This document shows, piece by piece, positions 49,202-56,532 of a DNA stretch of 64,000 nt. Under the pieces are notes generated by a model that made no database searches, was not told where the DNA came from, and was given only the letters and a program-made list of their open reading frames with translations. Location of the stretch: assembly GCA_016184105.1 (NCBI GenBank), contig JACPDI010000028.1, positions 62,001 through 126,000 of the forward strand, in the 5' to 3' direction. Source of the stretch: Acidobacteriota bacterium (GTDB lineage: Bacteria; Acidobacteriota; Vicinamibacteria; Vicinamibacterales; 2-12-FULL-66-21). The position numbers were made by a program, and so were the translations under genes. Every line of letters starts with the position of its first letter. The stretch's first letter is position 1.

Positions 49202-51052
49202 TTACGGCGCCGTCCGGGCGCTGCCCGCCGGCCGCCGCTCCTGGTCCTTGTACTGAAGCTGATAGAGCTTGTAGTAGAGGCCGCGATGGGCGAGCAGTTC
49301 CTGGTGCGTGCCTGACTCGCGGAGCTCTCCCTTGTGCAGCACCAGGATCGTGTTCATGTCCTGGATGGTCGAGAGGCGGTGTGCGATGGCGATCGTGGTG
49401 CGACCGGCCATGAGCACGTGCAGGGCGTCGCGGATCAGCAGTTCGGTCTCGGTGTCGACGCTGGATGTCGCCTCGTCCAGGATGAGGATGCGCGGATCGA
49501 AGGCGAGCGCGCGAGCGAACGACAGGAGCTGCTTCTGCCCGACCGAGAGCGTCGCGCCGCGCTCGGCGACCTTCGCCGCCAGGCCGTCGGGCAGGCGCTC
49601 GATGAAGCTGTCGGCGTGCACCGCGCGCGCGGCGTTCCACACCGCCGCATCCGTGATCGCCTCGTTGCCCAGCCGGATGTTGCCGCCGATCGTGCCCGAG
49701 AACAGGTGCACGTCCTGGAGGACCAGGCTGAACAGGGACCGAAGTTCCCGGAGGTCGATGCGGCGGATGTCCTCGCCGCCCACCAGGATCCGTCCCCTGC
49801 TCACGTCGTAGAAGCGCAGCAGCAGGTTGATGATCGTGGACTTGCCCGCCCCGGTCGCGCCCACGATCGCCACGCGCTCGCCCGCCGCGGCCTCGAACGA
49901 GAGGTCCTTCAGCACGTAGTTCGCGCCGTCGTAGGCGAACCACACGTCCTCGAACACGATCGACGGCTCTTTTTCCCTTTTGACCTTACCCTGTTGCCTT
50001 TTCCCGTTTTCCTCTTGCCATTCTTCCTCCGCGTACCCCTCGCGCCCGATCTCGACCGGCGTATCCAGCAGCAGGAAGATCCGCTCGGACGACACCATCG
50101 CGCCCTGCAGCACGTTGAACTTTTCCGAGAGGTCGCTGATCGGGCGGAAGAAGCGCTGCGAGTACTGGAGGAAGGCGACGAGCGCGCCCAGCGTGGCGGT
50201 CCCCTCGAGCACGCGGCCGCCGCCGTACCAGATGATCAGGGCCGCGGCCAGCGCGCCGATCACTTCGATCGCCGGGTAGAACACGGCGTAGTAGAAGATC
50301 GAGTCGATGTTCGCGTTGCGATGCGTCGCGTTGATCGTGTCGAAGGCGGCACACGTGCGCGGCTCGCGCCTGAACAGCTGGATCGTGGAGATGCCGCTGA
50401 TGTGCTCCTGCAGGAACGCGTTGATGCGCGCGATCCAGATCCGGACGACGCGGTACGACTCGCGCACGTTGCGGCGGAACCACTGCGTCACGAGCCCGAT
50501 GAGCGGCAGGACGAGGAACGACACGAGCGCCAGCCGCCAGTCCAGCGTGAGCATCACGATCATGATGCCCAGCAGCGTGAACAGGTCGCCGAACACCGTG
50601 ACGACCCCGGACGTGAACATCTCGTTGAGGACGTCCACGTCCGTGGTGACCCGCGTCATCAGCCGGCCGACGGGGTTGCGGTCGTAGAAACGCACGTCCA
50701 GCCGCTGCAGGTGACCGTAAATCTGCATCCGCAGATCGAACATGACGCGCTGGCCGGTCAGCTGCATCGTGTAGGTCTGCACGTACTCGAGCGTGAAGGA
50801 GCCGAGCAGGACGAACAGGAATGCGAGCGCGACGCCGTTCAACCCCTGCAGGTCGCCGGCCGCGATGTAGCGGTCGATGGCAATCTTGGTCAGGTACGGC
50901 TGAGCGAGCTGCAGGACGGATGCGAAGATGATCGCCACGAGGGCGAGCGCCACCTGGGGGCGGTACGGCCGCAGGTACCCGAGCAGCCGCCGCATGAGGC
51001 GCGCGTCGTAGGCCTTTCCGATGACGTCTTCTTCGTGATGGAACGACGACAT
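49202..51052 (-). CDS. ABC exporter, fused membrane/ATPase subunit (second of a pair)
   Basis: 616 residues: six TM helices (about 30-320), then the ATPase with Walker A GATGAGKS, signature LSVGQKQLLSFARAL, Walker B ILILDEATSSVD and the H-loop IAHRLS. The second of two adjacent exporters, likely a heterodimer of the multidrug/lipid (MsbA-like) class. A linker at about 346-361 (EEEWQEENGKRQQGKVKREKE) is encoded by a polypurine repeat. The signature motif is LSVGQ while the partner has LSGGQ. Confidence 0.9.
   Translation of the reverse strand: MSSFHHEEDVIGKAYDARLMRRLLGYLRPYRPQVALALVAIIFASVLQLAQPYLTKIAIDRYIAAGDLQGLNGVALAFLFVLLGSFTLEYVQTYTMQLTGQRVMFDLRMQIYGHLQRLDVRFYDRNPVGRLMTRVTTDVDVLNEMFTSGVVTVFGDLFTLLGIMIVMLTLDWRLALVSFLVLPLIGLVTQWFRRNVRESYRVVRIWIARINAFLQEHISGISTIQLFRREPRTCAAFDTINATHRNANIDSIFYYAVFYPAIEVIGALAAALIIWYGGGRVLEGTATLGALVAFLQYSQRFFRPISDLSEKFNVLQGAMVSSERIFLLLDTPVEIGREGYAEEEWQEENGKRQQGKVKREKEPSIVFEDVWFAYDGANYVLKDLSFEAAAGERVAIVGATGAGKSTIINLLLRFYDVSRGRILVGGEDIRRIDLRELRSLFSLVLQDVHLFSGTIGGNIRLGNEAITDAAVWNAARAVHADSFIERLPDGLAAKVAERGATLSVGQKQLLSFARALAFDPRILILDEATSSVDTETELLIRDALHVLMAGRTTIAIAHRLSTIQDMNTILVLHKGELRESGTHQELLAHRGLYYKLYQLQYKDQERRPAGSARTAP
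49968..50029. repeat. Polypurine low-complexity repeat inside the ABC exporter gene
   Basis: CTTTTTCCCTTTTGACCTTA and the following CCCTGTTGCCTTTTCCCGTT are a drifted array of about 9-bp units, much lower in GC than the gene around it. They encode a charged linker between the membrane and ATPase parts. Confidence 0.5.
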
Positions 51053-51053
51053 G

Positions 51054-52868
51054 CTAGCTCGCGGTCAGCTCCTCCTCGAGGAGCTGCTTGCGGTACAGCT
51101 CCGCGTACGCGCCCCCCTGCGCGACCAGCTCGTCGTGGCGGCCGCGCTCGCCGATCCGCCCCTCGTCGAGCACCAAAATCTGGTCCGCGTGGCGGACGGT
51201 GGACACCCGGTGCGAGACGATCAGCGACGTGCGCTGCTTCATGACCTGCTTGAGCCGCGTCAGGATTTCCTCCTCCGTATACGTGTCCACCGCCGACAGC
51301 GCGTCGTCCAGGACGAGGATGGGCGGGTCGGTCACGATCGCGCGCGCAATGGCGGTGCGCTGCTTCTGTCCCCCGGAGAGCGTGATCCCGCGCTCGCCGA
51401 CCATCGTGTCGAAGCCCTTCGAGAAGGCCTCGATGTCCTTGTCGAGCCGCGCGACCGCCGCGGCCTCGCGGACCGCGGAAAGGACCGCGGAAAGTGGGAC
51501 AGTCACACTTTCCTGTGAGCGAGCGGAAAGTGTGACTGTCCCACTTTCCGCCTCCACCCCCAGCGCGATGTTGTTGGCCACGGTGTCCGAGAACAGGAAC
51601 GGCTCCTGCGGCACGAAGCCAATCGCCCTGCGGAGCACCGGGAGCGGGATGTCGCGGACGTCCACGCCGTCGATGAAGACGCTGCGCGGCGGCGGCTCGT
51701 GCAGGCGCGGCAGCAGCGACAGCAGCGCCGACTTGCCCGATCCGGTGGGCCCGACGAGCGCCACCGTCTGGCCGGGTTCGATCTTCGCCGAGACGCTGCG
51801 CAGAACGGGTTCGCCGGTCCCGTTGTAGCTGAACGTCAGATCCCTGATCTCGATGCCACCACGCGCGATGACCGGGACGACGGGGCGGCCCGGAGGCGCG
51901 TGGGTGATCACGGCGGGCTCGGCGTCCAGCACGTCGAGCATGCGTTTCCACGACGCCATCCCCCGCTGCATCATGTTCGTCACCCAGCCGAATGCAATCA
52001 TCGGCCAGCTCAGCATCGCCAGGTACGAGTTGAACGCGACGAACTCGCCGAGCGTGATCCGGCCGCGGATCACTTCGCGGCTGCCTATCCAGAGCAGGAG
52101 CAGCGCGCCGAGGCCCAGGAACAGGGACATGCTGGGGAAGAACAGCCCCTGGATCCGGATGAGCGACCGGTTCCGGTCGAAATACTCCTGGTTGGCGGCC
52201 CTGAACCGCGCCAACTCGGCGTCCTCCTGCCGGTACGCGCGCACGACCCGGACGCCGGAGAGGGCTTCCTGCGCGACGGCCGTGATGTCGGCGAGTTGCT
52301 CCTGGATGCTCTCGAAGCGGCGGTGGATGACCGAACCGAAGTACTTGACCGAGATCGACACGAACGGCAGCGGGATCAGCGCGATGAGCGTCAGCCTCGC
52401 GTCGATCGAGATCATCAGCGTCAGCGCCACGACGAACACGATCAGCGTCGTCGTCGAGTACATGACGGCGGGGCCGATCATCATGCGGACGGCGCTGAGG
52501 TCGTTGGTGGCGCGCGACATGAGGTCGCCGGTCCTGCGCTCCTGGAAGTAGCTCACGGGCAGCTTCTGCAGGTGGCCGAAGAAGTCGTTGCGCAGGTCGT
52601 ACTCGATGATCCGCGAGGCGCCGACGATGATGCGGCGCATCAGGAAGCGGAAGTAGCCACCGACGAGCGCAATGCCGAGGAGCGTGGCCGCGTAGGTGAT
52701 GAGCTTGGCGCGGGTGACGCCCACGGTGAGATCGTCAATCGCGTATTTCAGGATCCACGGCGACGCGAGCGAGACGGCGGTCGTGATCGCGGCGCACGCG
52801 AGGCCGAGGGCGAACTGGCGCCTGACCCTGAGTGCGTACGGCAGCAGGCGGCGGAACGCGGTCCCCAT
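51054..52868 (-). CDS. ABC exporter, fused membrane/ATPase subunit (first of a pair), with palindrome insert
   Basis: 604 residues: six TM helices, then the ATPase with Walker A GPTGSGKS, Q-loop FVPQEPFLFSDTVANN, signature LSGGQKQRTAIARAI, Walker B ILVLDDALSAVD and H-loop VSHRVS. Note that the Walker B catalytic Glu is Asp (LDDALSAVD), typical of the degenerate site of a heterodimer. A palindrome copy is inserted in frame between the Q-loop and the signature (about residues 440-460). The ATG lies 7 nt after TATACT. Confidence 0.9.
   Translation of the reverse strand: MGTAFRRLLPYALRVRRQFALGLACAAITTAVSLASPWILKYAIDDLTVGVTRAKLITYAATLLGIALVGGYFRFLMRRIIVGASRIIEYDLRNDFFGHLQKLPVSYFQERRTGDLMSRATNDLSAVRMMIGPAVMYSTTTLIVFVVALTLMISIDARLTLIALIPLPFVSISVKYFGSVIHRRFESIQEQLADITAVAQEALSGVRVVRAYRQEDAELARFRAANQEYFDRNRSLIRIQGLFFPSMSLFLGLGALLLLWIGSREVIRGRITLGEFVAFNSYLAMLSWPMIAFGWVTNMMQRGMASWKRMLDVLDAEPAVITHAPPGRPVVPVIARGGIEIRDLTFSYNGTGEPVLRSVSAKIEPGQTVALVGPTGSGKSALLSLLPRLHEPPPRSVFIDGVDVRDIPLPVLRRAIGFVPQEPFLFSDTVANNIALGVEAESGTVTLSARSQESVTVPLSAVLSAVREAAAVARLDKDIEAFSKGFDTMVGERGITLSGGQKQRTAIARAIVTDPPILVLDDALSAVDTYTEEEILTRLKQVMKQRTSLIVSHRVSTVRHADQILVLDEGRIGERGRHDELVAQGGAYAELYRKQLLEEELTAS
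51489..51549. repeat. REP-like palindrome, copy 3 of 3, inside the ABC exporter ATPase
   Basis: Perfect 25-bp arms (51489-51513 and 51525-51549) with an 11-nt loop and the same core GTGGGACAGTCACAC. Upstream lies CCGCGGAAAGGACCGCGG of the other repeat family. It is translated as ESGTVTLSARSQESVTVPLS without shifting the frame. Confidence 0.9.
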
Positions 52869-52875
52869 CTCAACA

Positions 52876-52881
52876 AGTATA
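52876..52881 (-). promoter_or_regulatory. -10-like hexamer of the ABC exporter pair
   Basis: TATACT on the minus strand ends 7 nt before the ATG at 52868, fitting a leaderless mRNA. The divergent barrel gene starts 110 bp away and does not share this element. Confidence 0.4.
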
Positions 52882-52979
52882 TGTGCTATCCTTGATGAGC
52901 CTTCTCCCAGCAGGCTTCCCCTTAGACACCCTCGAGTCCGCTCGAGGCAATCGTGACACTTTTCGGGGCGCGAGGAGCC

Positions 52980-53807
52980 ATGCGTACACGACTCTCGTTT
53001 GCCGTCGCGACGGCGTGCGGCGTTTTTCTCCTGGGGCTGATGACGTCGCCGGCCCACGCACAATACGGTGCCCGCCCCGCCTCGACGACTCCTCCCGGCG
53101 AGGACTATCACGTCGAGATCGCCGGCGGGTTCTGGAATCCCACTCCCGACATCGTCATCTCGAGTGAGGCGCTCGGCCGGGTCGGGAGCGAGATCGATTT
53201 CGTCAACGACCTCGGGCTCACGAAGAAGCAGTTCGGCGACCTTCGAATCGTCCTGCGCCCCACGAAGAAGTCGAAGTTCCGCATCGGCTACACGCCGGTG
53301 AAGTACACGCAGAGCGCCACGCTGACGCGCAGCATCGAGTTCAACGCCCAGCGCTTCGATATCAGCCTGCCGGTGGATTCCGAGCTGGAGTGGAAGCAGT
53401 GGCGCTTCGGCTACGAGTACGACTTCGTGTACAACGACAAGGGCTACGCGGGGCTGATCCTGGACGTGAAGTACACGGACGTGACCGCGACGCTGTCGAA
53501 CAGGCTGGTCGGAACGGAATTCACGCACGCAAAGGCGCCCATCCCCGCGATTGGCGGCGTGGGGCGCGTGTACGTTCACCCGAGCGTGTCGATCACGTTC
53601 GAGCTGACGGCGTTGAAGGTTCCCACGATCCAGGAGAAGTACGAGGCGACGTTCATCGATTGGGACCTCAACAGCACGTTCAACATCAACCGCAACCTGG
53701 GCGCACAGGTCGGCTACCGCAGCCTCGGTGTCAACTACCTGTTCGACAAGGACACGGGAGACATGACGCTGAGGGGGCTCTACTTTGGGGGCGTCGCGAG
53801 GTTTTAG
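52980..53807 (+). CDS. Secreted outer-membrane beta-barrel protein
   Basis: 275 residues with a signal peptide (ending SPAHAQ, about residue 28) and barrel-like strands (DYHVEIAGGFWNP, KSKFRIGYTPVKY, WKQWRFGYEYDFVYNDKGYAGLIL, NLGAQVGYRSLGVNYLFDKDTG), closing GLYFGGVARF with a C-terminal Phe. AGGAG is 2-4 nt before the ATG at 52980. It resembles OmpW/DUF-type barrels; function unknown. Confidence 0.7.
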   Translation: MRTRLSFAVATACGVFLLGLMTSPAHAQYGARPASTTPPGEDYHVEIAGGFWNPTPDIVISSEALGRVGSEIDFVNDLGLTKKQFGDLRIVLRPTKKSKFRIGYTPVKYTQSATLTRSIEFNAQRFDISLPVDSELEWKQWRFGYEYDFVYNDKGYAGLILDVKYTDVTATLSNRLVGTEFTHAKAPIPAIGGVGRVYVHPSVSITFELTALKVPTIQEKYEATFIDWDLNSTFNINRNLGAQVGYRSLGVNYLFDKDTGDMTLRGLYFGGVARF

Positions 53808-53813
53808 GGAAGA

Positions 53814-53848
53814 AACCGCGGGGGACGCCTTCCGCGTCCTCTGCGGTT
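53814..53848. repeat. Dispersed TTCTGCGG repeat, hairpin between convergent genes
   Basis: AACCGC (53814-53819) pairs with GCGGTT (53843-53848), with an inner GGACGC-CTTCC-GCGTCC stem. It lies between the stop codons of the barrel gene and the convergent GT-C gene and could terminate both, although no T-run follows. Confidence 0.5.
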
Positions 53849-53858
53849 CCCCCATGGA

Positions 53859-56510
53859 CTAGTGCGGTGACACCCACACCCCCAGATACCGCCTGTCGGT
53901 ACTCTTCGGGTCCACCTCTGACGGCCTGAACCCGCCGCGGGACACAATCCGCACGAGCGCGGCGCCGCGCTGCGGGTCGATGGGCACCTCCACTTCGCGT
54001 TCCTCGTCCGGGCGCAGCGATGCCGACTGCTTCCACGCGCCGTCTCCCGCCTGCAGTCCCACCTCGTTCGGCACGGGCCCGTTCCTGAGGAGGAGCGTCG
54101 AGCGGCTCCCCGCCTCCGGCTGGATCACGATGTCCGACTCCGCCCCGCCGCGAATCCAGAGCCCTTCCGGCTCGTTGAACGCGTCGCCATCGAGAAACCA
54201 CACGAGCGTGCGGCCGTAGCGCCGTGCGGTGCTCGCGCGCGCGCGCGCCAGGCGCTCGCGGCGCGTCGCGACGTGCAGAGGCGTGAGGCTGCCCCGTTCC
54301 AGTCCCGCGCCGCGCAGGATGATCGCGGGCACGTCGACGGGCAGGAGAACGTCGAACGCCAGCCGCGGGCCATCGTCGCCGGCCGTGCCGGTCGCGATGG
54401 GTGTTCCAGAGCGGAGCACGAGCAGTTCGTACGCAGACCCTGGCTTCGCCTCGGCGCTGATGCGATATCTGCCCGCGGGAAACCATCCCGGGAGCACGAG
54501 CGCCGGCGGATTGTCGCCGCCGCGCATCCGAGGCGGCGATTCGATCGCGAGGGCCTGCAGGCCGGCGTCGACGGGCAGGCGCCGCACCTGCCTGCCGCGG
54601 TACTCGACCGCGATCCGCCGGTCGCCCTGTGCCGCGCTGAGGAGCTTCAGCTGCGAGGCCGACGGGCGCACGCCGGGCGAATCGTTCACGCGCCAGAGCA
54701 CCAGGAGCATCGCCGTGCCGGCCGCGGCGTAGATCGCCATCATCAGCAGGGTGAACGCGCCGGTGCCGCGCACGCGGCGGTCGAGCCGGCGAAGCAGCAC
54801 GAACGCGGCGACGAAGAGCGCAAGCGCGGCCAGGATCTGCAGGTGCAGCAGCCGCTCGCTGGTGTGCCAGCGGAAGAAACTCGGGAAGCCGAGCGGCAGG
54901 TCGGCCACACCGGAGGGCCACTCGAGCCAGAGGGCGTAGCCGTCGCGCACGTTGTACGCGGGCCGGCCGCCGTCCACGTACGCGAGCGCCGTCGTGGTCA
55001 GCGCCGAGATGACGAGCGTCGCGACGGCCGTTCCGCGCCCCGCCCGCGACCGCGCGTGCGACCACGCAACGGCCATCGGCAGCGGCGCGAGCCATAGCAC
55101 CGCCACCGAAAACCGCGCCGGCGCGCTCCAGCCTCCCCACCACATGCGCAGGTGGGTCGTCGCAATCATGTAGGGAACGACGATGACCGCCAGTTCGAGC
55201 GCGAGGCGCGGCTCGCGCCTCAGGAGGATGACCCACCCCGCGAACGCAATGAGGAACACGGGCGCGTAGGTCATCATGCCGAACTGCTGGTCGAAGAGCA
55301 CGCCGGCCAGGCCCCCCGTGACGAACGACCACGAGCTTTGCGTCTTGAAGAAGTCGCCGTACGGCGCGTCGGGGTTGGGCGTGCCGTAGATGACCCAGAA
55401 ATAGGCGAACCAGGCCATGCCCAGGAGAACGGGAAAGACGAGGAACGCGGCCGCGCGCGAGAGCCCTTCGCGCGTGCGCGGCATTCGCAACAGGATGAAC
55501 ACGCCGAGGAGGCCGGCAAGGATCGCGAACCGCGTGTGAAGCCAGGGCAGCAGCGCGAGCCCGAGGCCATGCAGGAGCCACACCGTCCGCACCGGAAGGC
55601 ACGTGGCACGTCGCACGTCGCACGTCGCACGTGACATGCGCAGCAGCGCCCAGGCGCCCGTCAGCGTGAGCACCGCGGCGGGGCCGTCTGGATAGATCGT
55701 GAAGGAATGGAACGCGATCGGCGTGGCGGCGGCGAGCGCCGCCGAGGCAAACCACGCGGCCGATCGTTGCCCCGTCAGATCCCACGCCAGTTTCCACGCC
55801 AGCGCGACGCCCGCCGCCGAGATCACCAGCAGCAGGAACACGACGCCGCGATAGCCGGCGATGAGATAGGCGGGCGCGACGATCGCGGACAGGCCGGGGG
55901 CGTGAATCGAGTAGATGGCGCCGTTGGTCCCCCGCACCCAGTAGTCGGGTCGCAGCGTCCCCTGGAAGTACGGGGCGTAATCGCCGCGCGCGTGGTTGTT
56001 CTCGATCTTCACGTCGCCGTCGTAGAGGAGGCTCTGCGCGATGATCAGGTAGTGCGGCTCGTCGCCGCCCGGCACCATCTCGCGCGCGCCGAACCCGATC
56101 GCCGCAAAAAAGATGAACGCGGCGGTGGCGGCCAATAAGGGGTCGGGAGCCTTTTTACGAAAAACGTAAAAAGGCTCCCGACCCCTTATTGTCGCGAGCG
56201 CGGCCGCGATCCACACGCCGGCGGCGAGCGGCCCGGTCCACACGAGCAGCGCTGGCGTGCTCACGCCAGGCATCCACGGCAGCACGCACAGGAACGTGAT
56301 GAACAGCGGCGTCACGCGGTCGCGGGACGGTTTGAAGAGATACACCGCGCAGATGCCCGCAAGGACGAACAGCGCCAGCTCCCACCAGGGGGGCAGGAGG
56401 CCGATCTTCGCCGCGCCGGAGGTGGCCGATCGGACCGCCAGGGCACCTCGGACGAACCAGGCCCCGGCCGCCGCGCAGACCGCGGCGGCATACGTGGTCA
56501 ACGACGACAT
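53859..56510 (-). CDS. Large polytopic membrane protein, GT-C glycosyltransferase-like
   Basis: 883 residues with about 12 TM helices in the first two-thirds and a soluble C-terminal third. The loop after the second-third helices, PGGDEPHYLIIAQSLLYDGDV, has the Asp/Glu acidic motif of GT-C (GT39/PMT-like) enzymes that use polyprenyl-phosphate sugars; a glycosyltransferase role is plausible but not certain. Two repeats are translated inside it: a palindrome at residues 107-126 (GREPFYVFRKKAPDPL) and heptamers at about 292-304 (ATCDVRRATC). TAAACT lies 9 nt before the ATG. Confidence 0.7.
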   Translation of the reverse strand: MSSLTTYAAAVCAAAGAWFVRGALAVRSATSGAAKIGLLPPWWELALFVLAGICAVYLFKPSRDRVTPLFITFLCVLPWMPGVSTPALLVWTGPLAAGVWIAAALATIRGREPFYVFRKKAPDPLLAATAAFIFFAAIGFGAREMVPGGDEPHYLIIAQSLLYDGDVKIENNHARGDYAPYFQGTLRPDYWVRGTNGAIYSIHAPGLSAIVAPAYLIAGYRGVVFLLLVISAAGVALAWKLAWDLTGQRSAAWFASAALAAATPIAFHSFTIYPDGPAAVLTLTGAWALLRMSRATCDVRRATCLPVRTVWLLHGLGLALLPWLHTRFAILAGLLGVFILLRMPRTREGLSRAAAFLVFPVLLGMAWFAYFWVIYGTPNPDAPYGDFFKTQSSWSFVTGGLAGVLFDQQFGMMTYAPVFLIAFAGWVILLRREPRLALELAVIVVPYMIATTHLRMWWGGWSAPARFSVAVLWLAPLPMAVAWSHARSRAGRGTAVATLVISALTTTALAYVDGGRPAYNVRDGYALWLEWPSGVADLPLGFPSFFRWHTSERLLHLQILAALALFVAAFVLLRRLDRRVRGTGAFTLLMMAIYAAAGTAMLLVLWRVNDSPGVRPSASQLKLLSAAQGDRRIAVEYRGRQVRRLPVDAGLQALAIESPPRMRGGDNPPALVLPGWFPAGRYRISAEAKPGSAYELLVLRSGTPIATGTAGDDGPRLAFDVLLPVDVPAIILRGAGLERGSLTPLHVATRRERLARARASTARRYGRTLVWFLDGDAFNEPEGLWIRGGAESDIVIQPEAGSRSTLLLRNGPVPNEVGLQAGDGAWKQSASLRPDEEREVEVPIDPQRGAALVRIVSRGGFRPSEVDPKSTDRRYLGVWVSPH
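55598..55635. repeat. CGCACGT heptamer array inside the GT-C gene
   Basis: GGCACGTGGCACGTCGCACG followed by TCGCACGTCGCACGTGAC: about five 7-bp units. In the gene frame they give SRATCDVRRATC, at the end of a TM segment. Confidence 0.65.
56134..56190. repeat. Palindrome with AAGGGGTCGGGAGCC core inside the GT-C gene
   Basis: Perfect 26-bp arms (56134-56159 and 56165-56190) with a 5-nt A loop. The core AAAAGGCTCCCGACCCCTT is unrelated to the GTGGGACAGTCACAC palindrome. It is in frame and adds about 20 residues between TM segments. Confidence 0.85.
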
Positions 56511-56519
56511 GAAACTGTG

Positions 56520-56525
56520 AGTTTA
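56520..56525 (-). promoter_or_regulatory. -10-like hexamer of the GT-C gene
   Basis: TAAACT on the minus strand ends 9 nt before the ATG at 56510, implying a 3-nt leader at most. Confidence 0.3.
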
Positions 56526-56532
56526 TCGGGTT

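Noticed and set aside
53731-55797. Long minus-strand open frame of about 690 codons overlapping the GT-C gene
   Set aside because: It is another frame of the same strand in GC-rich DNA; the GT-C frame has the hydrophobic helices and the GDEPHY motif.
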